Below the pieces are notes generated by a model. It saw only the letters and a list, made by a program, of their open reading frames with translations, searched no databases and was not told the origin of the DNA. DNA of 7,923 bases, taken from JAEZDP01 sp964430855 (GTDB lineage Bacteria > Acidobacteriota > Vicinamibacteria > Vicinamibacterales > Vicinamibacteraceae). Shown in pieces: positions 1 through 6,349 of this stretch. The first letter of the stretch is position 1; every line of letters begins with the position of its first letter. Location: the NCBI GenBank assembly GCA_964430855.1, contig CAYSHC010000142.1:1-7923 (forward strand). Direction: 5' to 3'. The position numbers and the translations under genes are program-made.

Positions 1-929
1 TCGGCAACTTCCCGCCGCTGTGGTGCGAGTGGAACGGCAAGTACCGCGACTGCGTGCGTGACTACTGGCGGAGCCAGGACCAGACGATGAGCGAGTTCGC
101 GTACCGGTTCACCGGCAGCAGCGACCTCTACGAGGGCACCGGGCGGCGGCCCTACGCCAGCATCAACTTCGTCACGGCACACGACGGCTTCACGCTGCGC
201 GACCTCGTCTCGTACAACGACAAGCACAACGAGGCCAACGGCGAGGACAACCGCGACGGCGAGAGCCACAACCGCTCGTGGAACTGCGGCGTGGAAGGGC
301 CGACCGACGACCCCGAGGTCAACGCGCTCCGCGCGCGCCAGCAGCGCAACTTCCTGGCGACACTCCTGCTGTCGCAGGGCGTGCCCATGCTGCTCGCGGG
401 CGACGAAATGGGGCGCACGCAGCAGGGCAACAACAACGCGTACTGCCAGGACAACGAGATTTCGTGGCTCGACTGGGACGCGATCGACGAGTCACTCCTG
501 GAGTTCACGCGCCAGCTCATCGCGTTCCGCCATGCCCACCCGGCATTCCGCCGCCGCCGCTGGTTCCAGGGGGCCGAGATTCACGGCCTGCTCGACATCG
601 AGTGGTTCACGCCCGACGGCAAGCCGATGAGCGACGACGACTGGCTGACCGGCCACAACAAGTCGTTCATGGTGTTTCTCAACGGTCAGGCCATCCCCAG
701 CCTGGGCCCCCGCGGCGAGCGCGTCGTCGACGACAGCTTCCTGGTGCTCTTCAACGCGCATTACGAGCCGCTGCAGTACGTCCTGCCGGACGGGCCCTTC
801 GGGCAGTCGTGGACGCGGGTGATCGACACGACGACGGGCGAGGTCGAACCCGAGGACGAGATACGCGAGGCCGGCAGCGACCTGACCCTCGAGAGCCGCA
901 GCCTCGTCGTCCTGCGGAAGGTGCAGTGA
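1..929 (+). CDS. glgX: Glycogen debranching enzyme, GlgX/TreX type (GH13 family), 5'-truncated by window edge
   Basis: This is the C-terminal part of an isoamylase-type debranching enzyme that hydrolyses alpha-1,6 branch linkages in glycogen or limit dextrins in the cytoplasm. The reading frame is open from base 3, so the GTG at 54 is an internal valine and not the start. About 308 residues are visible, against roughly 650-700 for the family, so more than half of the protein lies to the left. The visible start (GNFPPLWCEWNGKYRD, then DYWR) matches the GlgX/TreX core. It is followed by NFVTAHDGFTLRDL, which contains GH13 conserved region IV; the catalytic-site His-Asp are codons 180-185. SYNDKHNEANGEDNRDG, GVPMLLAGDE and NNAYCQDNEISWLDW are also typical of the subfamily. 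The last ~100 residues (LVLFNAHYEPLQYVLP and beyond) form the C-terminal beta-sandwich. The upstream catalytic Asp and Glu regions are not in the window. The stop is TGA at 927-929. Confidence 0.96.
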   Translation, partial: GNFPPLWCEWNGKYRDCVRDYWRSQDQTMSEFAYRFTGSSDLYEGTGRRPYASINFVTAHDGFTLRDLVSYNDKHNEANGEDNRDGESHNRSWNCGVEGPTDDPEVNALRARQQRNFLATLLLSQGVPMLLAGDEMGRTQQGNNNAYCQDNEISWLDWDAIDESLLEFTRQLIAFRHAHPAFRRRRWFQGAEIHGLLDIEWFTPDGKPMSDDDWLTGHNKSFMVFLNGQAIPSLGPRGERVVDDSFLVLFNAHYEPLQYVLPDGPFGQSWTRVIDTTTGEVEPEDEIREAGSDLTLESRSLVVLRKVQ

Positions 930-968
930 CGGGACACCGCGCCCGCCAAGCTGGTACGCTACTTCAGC

Positions 969-975
969 GGGGGAG
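969..975 (+). promoter_or_regulatory. Ribosome binding site of the penicillin-binding protein gene
   Basis: GGGGGAG lies three bases upstream of the ATG at 979. It is the clearest Shine-Dalgarno-like purine run in the window apart from the one touching the ricT start. The spacing is short, but no alternative in-frame start lies nearby and the encoded N-terminus (short cytoplasmic part, then one membrane anchor) is what the family requires. It therefore supports 979 as the start. Confidence 0.6.
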
Positions 976-978
976 AAC

Positions 979-3450
979 ATGCGCAGTCGACTCATCCACT
1001 GGCTGAGCGGTCGTGCGCCGGGGCGGCTCCGGCAGGCCGCGCTGGAGCGCCCCCGGGCGCTCGTCTCCATGCTCGTGCTCGCCTCCGTCCTGGCCTGGGC
1101 CGCCTTCGGCTACACGCTGTGGTTCGCCTGGGACGTCCGGCGCTCCCTGCCGGACGGCGAGACGCTCCGCGGCGTGGGGGACATGGCCCAGACCACCACG
1201 ATCTACGACGCGGACGACGAGCCCGTCTTCACGATCTTCAAGGAGCAGCGCATCGAGGTCCCGCTGGAGCGGATCTCGCCTCACATGATCGCGGCGGTCC
1301 TGTCGGTCGAGGACCAGCGGTTCTACCAGCACAACGGCATCGACATCGTCCGCATCGGCGCCGCCGTCCTCGCCAACGCGCGGACCGGCACGCGCTCGCA
1401 GGGCGGCAGCACGATCACGCAGCAGCTCGCGCGTCAGAGTTTCCTGACGCGTCACAAGACCTACTCGCGCAAGATCAAGGAGGCCTTCGCGGCGCTCCTC
1501 ATCGAGGGCACCTACGAGAAGCGCGAGATCCTCGAGCTCTACCTCAACAAGGTCTACTTCGGCGACGGGTACTACGGCGTCGAGGCGGCGTCGCTCGGCT
1601 TCTTCGGCAAGCCTGCCGCCGAGCTCGACGTCGCCGAGGCCGCGCTGCTCGCCGGGCTGATCCAGTCGCCCTCGACGTACGCGCCGACGATCAACATGGA
1701 CAAGGCCGTCGCGCGCCGGGCCGTCGTCCTGCGGACGATGCTCGACAGCGGCGCCATCGACGAGGCGACGTACGAGCAGGCGCGCAACGCGCCCGTCGAG
1801 CTGAGCAACCGCCTGCGGCGCGAGGAGCCCTTCGGGCTCTACTTCAAGGAGCAGGTGCGCCGCGAACTCGTCGAGCGCTTCGGCTGGGAGCTGGTGTCGG
1901 AGGGCGGGCTGCGCGTTTACACCACCATCGTCCCCGAGATGCAGCAGGCCGCCGAGAAGGCGCTCAACGACAGGCTCGAGCAGATCGAGAAGCGCCGCGG
2001 CTATCCCCACAAGGCACGCGCCGAGATCACCGTCGAGGAGGGGGTGGCGCCCGACTACCTCCAGGGAGCCGCCGTCGTGCTCGACACGAAGACCGGCGCG
2101 GTGCGCGCCCTCGTGGGCGGCCGCGACTTCCGCGAGAGCCGCTTCAACAGGGCGTTCCAGGCGCGCCGGCAGGCCGGGTCGGCCTTCAAGCCCATCGTCT
2201 ACGCCGCGGCCATCGAGGCCGGCCATTCGCCCGCCTCGCTCGTGACGAACCTGAACGATCCGATCAACACGCCGCAGGGCGCGTACGTGCCGGAGGACGA
2301 GCATTCCGAGGCCGACAGCATGACGCTGCGCACCGCGCTCCGCACGTCCAGCAACCGCGCCGCCGTCCAGCTGCTGCGAACGGTGGGCATCCGCAGTGCG
2401 GTCGACACCGCGCGGGCGCTGGCGCTCGGCGACATGCCGGCCGTGCCCTCACTCGCGCTCGGCGCCGGCGAGGTGACCCTGGCCTCGCTGACCGCGGCCT
2501 ACGGCGCGTTTGCCAACGGCGGCGTCCTCCGTCGGCCCTACCTCATCCGTCGGGTCGAGTCGCGTGACGGCGAGATTCTCTACAGCGTCACCGCCGAGGG
2601 CGAGACCGTGCTCACGCCCCAGACGGCGTTTCTCGTCACGTCGATGCTGGCCGACGTGATCAACGGCGGCACGGGGTGGCGGGCGCGCGCCGATGGCTTC
2701 CGCCTGCCCGCGGCGGGCAAGACGGGGACGACCAACGACTACCACGACGTCTGGTTCGTCGGGTACACGCCGGACATCGCGGCAGGTGTCTGGATGGGTT
2801 TCGACAAGCCACGACCCATCACCGCCAACGGGTACGCCGGCGAGCTCGCGGTGCCGCTCTGGGCGTCGGTGATGAAGGCCGCGACGAAGGGCCACGAGGC
2901 GAAGCCGTTCGAGCGTCCCGACGGCCTCGTGAGCGTGCAGGTGTGCCGCATCACCGGCAAGCGTGCCGCCGAGGGCTGCGCGAACGTGCCGGTCGAGACC
3001 GCCGACGGCGTCGAGGTGCGGTCGATGGTTTACGGCGAGTACTTCCGCCGTGGCGAGGAGCCGCACGAGACGTGCACCGAGCACGAGGGCCCGGGCTTCT
3101 GGGCGCGCCTGGCCGGGGCTTTCGGCCGCGACGGCAACGTCGCTCCGGTGACCGCCGAGCAGGCCGGCCTGCCGTCGGCCGAGATTCCGCGCAACATCCC
3201 GACGCCGCCGGTCGCCGAGGAAGGCGCGACGGCATCGGCCAGGTCCGCTCCCGACGACGAGGAGGCCGACGCCGGGGAGACGGTCGAGGAGAAGCCGAAG
3301 AAGCGCGGCTTCTGGAGTCGGCTGTTCGGCCGCGGCGGCAACGACGACGACAAGGACAACGACAGGGAACGCGGCCGGAAGGAGACAGCGAAGGACCAGG
3401 ACGCGCAGTCGCCGCGCTCGCGTGGAGACGACGACCCGCCTTCGCCGTGA
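979..3450 (+). CDS. Class A penicillin-binding protein (PBP1A family; bifunctional transglycosylase/transpeptidase)
   Basis: An 823-residue inner-membrane enzyme that polymerises lipid II into glycan strands and cross-links them in the periplasm. After a short basic cytoplasmic N-terminus, residues ~27-50 form a single membrane anchor. The GT51 domain follows (~85-260): the catalytic Glu111 sits in EDQRFYQHNG, and QGGSTITQQLARQ (131-143), RKIKEA (164-169) and ILELYLNKVYFGDGYYG (184-200) are family motifs. The transpeptidase domain (~360-640) has the acyl-serine motif SAFK (Ser401-Lys404), SSN (457-459) and KTGT (581-584), so all catalytic motifs are intact. The linker between domains is short and I see no large inserted domain such as the one in E. 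coli PBP1A. A conserved-looking Cys pair follows (C656, C667), then a low-complexity acidic/basic tail (~720-823) probably disordered in the periplasm. The gene heads a tight unit and its stop overlaps the holB start. The exact family name (mrcA versus another class A PBP) is not resolved. Confidence 0.96.
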   Translation: MRSRLIHWLSGRAPGRLRQAALERPRALVSMLVLASVLAWAAFGYTLWFAWDVRRSLPDGETLRGVGDMAQTTTIYDADDEPVFTIFKEQRIEVPLERISPHMIAAVLSVEDQRFYQHNGIDIVRIGAAVLANARTGTRSQGGSTITQQLARQSFLTRHKTYSRKIKEAFAALLIEGTYEKREILELYLNKVYFGDGYYGVEAASLGFFGKPAAELDVAEAALLAGLIQSPSTYAPTINMDKAVARRAVVLRTMLDSGAIDEATYEQARNAPVELSNRLRREEPFGLYFKEQVRRELVERFGWELVSEGGLRVYTTIVPEMQQAAEKALNDRLEQIEKRRGYPHKARAEITVEEGVAPDYLQGAAVVLDTKTGAVRALVGGRDFRESRFNRAFQARRQAGSAFKPIVYAAAIEAGHSPASLVTNLNDPINTPQGAYVPEDEHSEADSMTLRTALRTSSNRAAVQLLRTVGIRSAVDTARALALGDMPAVPSLALGAGEVTLASLTAAYGAFANGGVLRRPYLIRRVESRDGEILYSVTAEGETVLTPQTAFLVTSMLADVINGGTGWRARADGFRLPAAGKTGTTNDYHDVWFVGYTPDIAAGVWMGFDKPRPITANGYAGELAVPLWASVMKAATKGHEAKPFERPDGLVSVQVCRITGKRAAEGCANVPVETADGVEVRSMVYGEYFRRGEEPHETCTEHEGPGFWARLAGAFGRDGNVAPVTAEQAGLPSAEIPRNIPTPPVAEEGATASARSAPDDEEADAGETVEEKPKKRGFWSRLFGRGGNDDDKDNDRERGRKETAKDQDAQSPRSRGDDDPPSP

Positions 3451-4472
3451 CCGTGAACGATTCCACCCAGGCGACAACGACGCTCGTCGGACACCGGCCG
3501 ATCCGCGCGCTCCTCGCGCGGGCCATCGCGTCGGGGACTGTCCCCCACAGCCTGCTGTTCGACGGCCCGCAAGGCGTCGGCAAGCGCACGTGCGCGCTCG
3601 ACCTGGCGGCTGCGCTCAACTGCCTCGCACGCGCCGACGGGTGGGCATGCGGCGGCTGCTCGGCGTGCGCGCGCATGGCGCGCGGCGCGCATCCGGACGT
3701 CATCGTGCTCGCGCCCAACGAGAAGGGCGTCATCACGGTGGACATGGTGCGCGACGTGATCGCGTCGGCCAGCTACCGGCCCTTCGAGGCGCGCCGCCGC
3801 GTCGTCGTCATCGACGAGGCCGATCGCATGCCGGCCGGCGCGCAGAACGCGCTGCTGAAGACGCTCGAGGAGCCGCCCCCGTCGTCGATGATCGTGCTTG
3901 TGACGGCGCGGGCCGACGCGCTGCTCGACACCGTCCGCTCGCGCTGCCCGCGGTTCCGCTTCGGCCCCCTGTCCACGCCGGACGTCGCCGAGGTCCTGAT
4001 GCGGCTGCGTGGGCTGGACGAGCGCGCGGCCACGGCGATGGCCGCGGCATCCGGCGGTTCGGTCAGCGGCGCGCTGAGCGCCGAGTCAGGCGAGGCCGAT
4101 GAGGCACGCCGGGTCGCGCTTGCCGCGTTGCAGGGCCTCGCGGCGCGGCCGTCGCCGGCGCAGCGGCTTGCCGTCGCGCAGCGCCTGGCGGAGGCGCCGA
4201 AGAAGAAGGGGGGCGCCTCGGAGCGCGACCTCCTGCTGCAGCGGCTCGACGCGATGGCCGGACTGCTGCGCGACATGGGCGGCGTCCAGGCGGGCGCGGC
4301 GTCCGGCGTCCTGGCGAGTCCCGACCTCGTGCAGCCGCTCTCCTCCATGGCGGCACACTTCGACGGCGTCCGCCTCACCCGCGCCTTCCAGTGCGTGGAG
4401 GAGGCGCGCCGGGCCCTCGAGCGCAACCAGGCTGCCAAGGTCGTGGCCGACTGGCTCGCCTGCGAACTGTAA
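3447..4472 (+). CDS. holB: DNA polymerase III subunit delta' (clamp loader)
   Basis: A 341-residue AAA+ protein of the clamp loader, which opens the beta sliding clamp with delta and tau/gamma. The frame is open far upstream inside the penicillin-binding protein gene, but homology begins only near LVGHRPIRALL. I therefore chose the GTG at 3447, which overlaps the preceding TGA as GTGA; the GTG at 3453 is an equally possible start two codons later. There is no good Shine-Dalgarno, so translation probably couples to the upstream gene. Visible motifs are a Walker-A-like GPQGVGKRT (40-48, with Arg where Ser/Thr is usual after the Lys), four zinc-ligand cysteines (C59, C68, C71, C74), a Walker-B-like VVVIDEAD (119-126), NALLKTLEEPP (134-144), and the SRC motif (165-167) bearing the Arg finger. 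The C-terminal ~130 residues form the helical collar region and are weakly conserved. DnaX-type tau/gamma is less likely given the length and the downstream ricT. Confidence 0.93.
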   Translation: MTVNDSTQATTTLVGHRPIRALLARAIASGTVPHSLLFDGPQGVGKRTCALDLAAALNCLARADGWACGGCSACARMARGAHPDVIVLAPNEKGVITVDMVRDVIASASYRPFEARRRVVVIDEADRMPAGAQNALLKTLEEPPPSSMIVLVTARADALLDTVRSRCPRFRFGPLSTPDVAEVLMRLRGLDERAATAMAAASGGSVSGALSAESGEADEARRVALAALQGLAARPSPAQRLAVAQRLAEAPKKKGGASERDLLLQRLDAMAGLLRDMGGVQAGAASGVLASPDLVQPLSSMAAHFDGVRLTRAFQCVEEARRALERNQAAKVVADWLACEL

Positions 4473-4476
4473 GGAG
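4471..4476 (+). promoter_or_regulatory. Shine-Dalgarno-like AAGGAG touching the ricT start codon
   Basis: AAGGAG spans the last two bases of the holB stop codon and the four intergenic bases, and ends directly against the ATG at 4477. A spacing of zero is too short for normal initiation. The next in-frame candidate starts (GTG at 4573 and 4582) have no purine-rich leader. The likely reading is re-initiation by ribosomes finishing holB, helped by this site. This is inference from position only. Confidence 0.4.
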
Positions 4477-5322
4477 ATGGATACGTCGTCGCCAGCCACG
4501 TCTTCGCCTGCGCCGGCAGCCGCGGCTCCGTCCGCGGAGGGCACCGCCCCTGCGCCTCCGCCGACGGTCAGCGTGCGGTACGTGCCCGGTGGCCGGCGGC
4601 AGACGTTCCTGCTGCCGGAGCTTGCAATCGACCCGCCCGTCAGGCCGGGTGACGAGGTGGTCGTCGACGCCCACGGCACGCTCGCGTGCGGGACCGTCGT
4701 CCCGGAGCCGTCGTGCGTCGCCGCGCGGCGGCGTCCGGTCGGCGACCCTGCACCCGTCGTGGTCCGGCGGATGTCGCGCGACGACGTGCTGACGCGCCTG
4801 CGGCAGCGCGAGAAGGAGCGTGAGGCCTTCCGGTTCTGTCGGCTGAAGGTACGCGAGCGGGGCCTGCCGATGAAGCTGACCCGCGTCGAGCATGCCTTCG
4901 ACGGATCCATGCTGCTTTTCTACTACACCGCAGACCACCGCGTGGATTTCCGCGAGCTGGTGCGCGACCTGGCCGCGGCCTTCCGGATGCGCATCGAGAT
5001 GCGGCAGATCGGCGTCCGCGACGAGGCGCGGATGCTCGGCGGGTACGGCACGTGCGGGCGTCCGTTGTGCTGCACCACGTGGCTGACCAGCTTCGAGCCC
5101 GTCTCGATCAGGATGGCCAAGCGGCAGCAGCTCAACCTGAGCCCGTCGCGGCTGTCCGGCGCGTGCGGGAGGCTGAAGTGCTGCCTCCGCTATGAGCTGC
5201 CGAACGCGAAGGGCGAGACGCACGCAGGCTGCGGGCAGGCCGGCACGTGCGAGGGGGCGTGCGCGCAGGACGGGAGTTGCGGGAGCGAGGGTGGCGTGTG
5301 CAACTGCGGTGGCGCCGACTGA
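4477..5322 (+). CDS. ricT: RicT/YaaT family protein with PSP1 domain (Fe-S regulatory complex subunit)
   Basis: A 281-residue cytoplasmic protein of the PSP1/YaaT family. In Bacillus the homologue RicT joins RicA and RicF in a complex that carries [4Fe-4S] clusters and assists RNase Y-dependent mRNA processing; whether partners exist here cannot be seen. The first ~30 residues are Ala/Pro/Ser-rich and probably a disordered extension. The PSP1 core follows (~32-245), with RVEHAFDGSMLLFYYTADHRVDFREL (in part, from 136) and IGVRDEARMLGGYGTCGRPL (178-197). The conserved cysteines are C193, C198, C199, C230, C235 and C236, arranged as CGRPLCC and CGRLKCC, as in RicT. Beyond the usual end there is a tail with six more cysteines (C252, C258, C262, C268, C275, C277). 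The gene lies four bases after holB, the same order as holB-yaaT in Bacillus, which supports both calls. I chose the ATG at 4477 because no better start exists. Confidence 0.9.
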   Translation: MDTSSPATSSPAPAAAAPSAEGTAPAPPPTVSVRYVPGGRRQTFLLPELAIDPPVRPGDEVVVDAHGTLACGTVVPEPSCVAARRRPVGDPAPVVVRRMSRDDVLTRLRQREKEREAFRFCRLKVRERGLPMKLTRVEHAFDGSMLLFYYTADHRVDFRELVRDLAAAFRMRIEMRQIGVRDEARMLGGYGTCGRPLCCTTWLTSFEPVSIRMAKRQQLNLSPSRLSGACGRLKCCLRYELPNAKGETHAGCGQAGTCEGACAQDGSCGSEGGVCNCGGAD

Positions 5323-5347
5323 TGGCCGTTTCTGCCACGTCGTCGAG

Positions 5348-5419
5348 GCGAGACCTGACCCCGGAAGGCGCGATCGCGAGACCTGACCCCGTTCGGGGGC
5401 GAAACAGAGACCTGACCCC
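5348..5419. repeat. Array of three GAGACCTGACCCC repeats between ricT and pdxA
   Basis: The 13-base sequence GAGACCTGACCCC occurs exactly three times, at 5350-5362, 5378-5390 and 5407-5419, with periods of 28 and 29 bases. Copies 1 and 2 share a longer 16-base unit, GCGAGACCTGACCCCG (5348-5363 and 5376-5391). The intervals of 15 and 16 bases differ in sequence. The first contains the perfect palindrome CGCGATCGCG (5369-5378). The second allows a small hairpin CCCCG-TT-CGGGG (5387-5398). The third copy ends at the base before the pdxA start codon. I saw no other copy in the window. The unit resembles short dispersed repeats I recall near IS200/RAYT-type transposase genes in high-GC environmental bacteria, but no transposase is present here and that link is recollection, not evidence. 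The array accounts for most of the 97-base gap. Confidence 0.85.
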
Positions 5420-6325
5420 ATGAAGCCGCGCATCGCGCTCACGGTCGGCGACCCGGCGGGGATCGGCCCGGAGATCGTCGCGGCCGCGGCGGCCGCCGCC
5501 GACGTCCGCGCGACCTGCGAGCCAGTGGTGTACGGGCCCTCGCCCGACGAGGCGCGCGCCAGGTTCACGCCGGGGCGCGTCTCGGCCGAGAGCGGCAGGG
5601 CGGCCTTCGACACGCTGGTCGACGCCGTGCGCGCGGCGCAGCGGGGGGAGGTGGACGCCATCGCGACGGGCCCCGTCAGCAAGGAGGCGTTTGCCGCGGC
5701 CGGCCTCCCGTGGAAGGGGCACACCGACCTGCTGGGGCACCTCACCGGCGCATCGCAGGTCGCGATGATGTTCTACTCGGAGCCGCTTCGCGTGGTGCTG
5801 GCGACCGTCCACGTGCCGCTCCGCGAGGTGCCGGCGCTGGTGACGACAGACACGGTGCTCTCGCTGCTGCGGCTTACCCGCGCGAGCCTGCCCGCCTTCG
5901 GCTATCCCGACCCGCGCATCGCCGTCGCCGGCCTGAACCCGCACGCGGGCGAGCACGGCCTCATGGGGCACGAGGATGACGAGGTGATCGCGCCGGCGGT
6001 GGCGACGGCGCGGGGCGAGGGCATCCGGGTGGACGGCCCGATTCCGGGCGACACCGTCTTTCTGCGTGCCGTGCGGGGCGAGTTCGACGTCGTGCTGGCG
6101 ACGTATCATGATCAGGGCCTGATCCCGGTGAAGCTGCTGGCCTTCGGCACGTCGGTCAACGTCACGCTGGGGCTGCCCATCATCCGGACGTCCGTGGATC
6201 ACGGCACGGCGTTCGACATCGCGGGCCGGGGCCTCGCCGACGCGGGGAGCATGAAGAGCGCGACGCTGCTGGCGGCGCGCCTCGTGCGCGCCCGTGCCGG
6301 CCATGCCGCGGACCCGACCCGCTGA
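5420..6325 (+). CDS. pdxA: 4-hydroxythreonine-4-phosphate dehydrogenase (pyridoxal phosphate synthesis)
   Basis: A 301-residue cytoplasmic enzyme of the DXP-dependent vitamin B6 pathway. It oxidises 4-phosphohydroxy-L-threonine with NAD(P)+, and its product is used by PdxJ. The ATG at 5420 gives the characteristic start MKPRIALTVGDPAGIGPEI. Further motifs are TGPVSKEAF (83-91), GHTDLLG (100-106, substrate-binding His101-Thr102), HVPLREV (131-137), GLNPHAGEHGLMG (171-183), TYHDQGLIPVK (228-238) and RTSVDHGTAFDIAG (256-269). The three metal-ligand histidines expected from the E. coli structure map to His131, His175 and His230, so the active site is complete. It is about 30 residues shorter than E. 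coli PdxA, and the shortfall lies between residues ~20 and 60. There is no Shine-Dalgarno: the upstream bases are repeat sequence. smpB follows 24 bases later, probably on the same transcript. The decarboxylating PdxA2 subfamily is an alternative that I cannot rule out by eye. Confidence 0.93.
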   Translation: MKPRIALTVGDPAGIGPEIVAAAAAAADVRATCEPVVYGPSPDEARARFTPGRVSAESGRAAFDTLVDAVRAAQRGEVDAIATGPVSKEAFAAAGLPWKGHTDLLGHLTGASQVAMMFYSEPLRVVLATVHVPLREVPALVTTDTVLSLLRLTRASLPAFGYPDPRIAVAGLNPHAGEHGLMGHEDDEVIAPAVATARGEGIRVDGPIPGDTVFLRAVRGEFDVVLATYHDQGLIPVKLLAFGTSVNVTLGLPIIRTSVDHGTAFDIAGRGLADAGSMKSATLLAARLVRARAGHAADPTR

Positions 6326-6349
6326 CCACATTTCCTCGCGAGACGCACG

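Noticed and set aside
54..56. GTG at 54 as start of the debranching enzyme
   Set aside because: The frame is open from base 3 and the residues before it are conserved GlgX sequence, so the gene begins outside the window.
931..960. Possible promoter before the penicillin-binding protein gene (GGGACA at 931-936 and TACGCT at 955-960, 18 bases apart)
   Set aside because: The second element matches the sigma-70 consensus at only half its positions and the first only partly, in GC-rich sequence where such matches are common. A promoter is plausible in this 49-base gap but cannot be assigned.
964..2304. 446-codon open frame on the minus strand opposite the penicillin-binding protein gene, and similar long antisense frames at 2449-3477 and 4375-5745
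   Set aside because: They are shadows created by high-GC codon usage: low-complexity Arg/Leu/Gly composition, no recognisable motifs, and opposite genes with full catalytic signatures.
2676..3446. Open frame continuous with holB extending 257 codons upstream inside the penicillin-binding protein gene
   Set aside because: The extension is Arg/Gly-rich out-of-frame translation of a clear PBP transpeptidase domain. Delta' homology starts only after 3447, where a GTG overlaps the PBP stop.
5387..5398. CCCCG-TT-CGGGG hairpin as a terminator between ricT and pdxA
   Set aside because: The stem is only four or five pairs and no T-rich run follows on either strand. It is largely made of repeat bases.
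5348..5419. Short CRISPR array
   Set aside because: Repeats of 13 bases with 15-16 base intervals are much smaller than CRISPR units, there are only three copies, and no cas gene is near.
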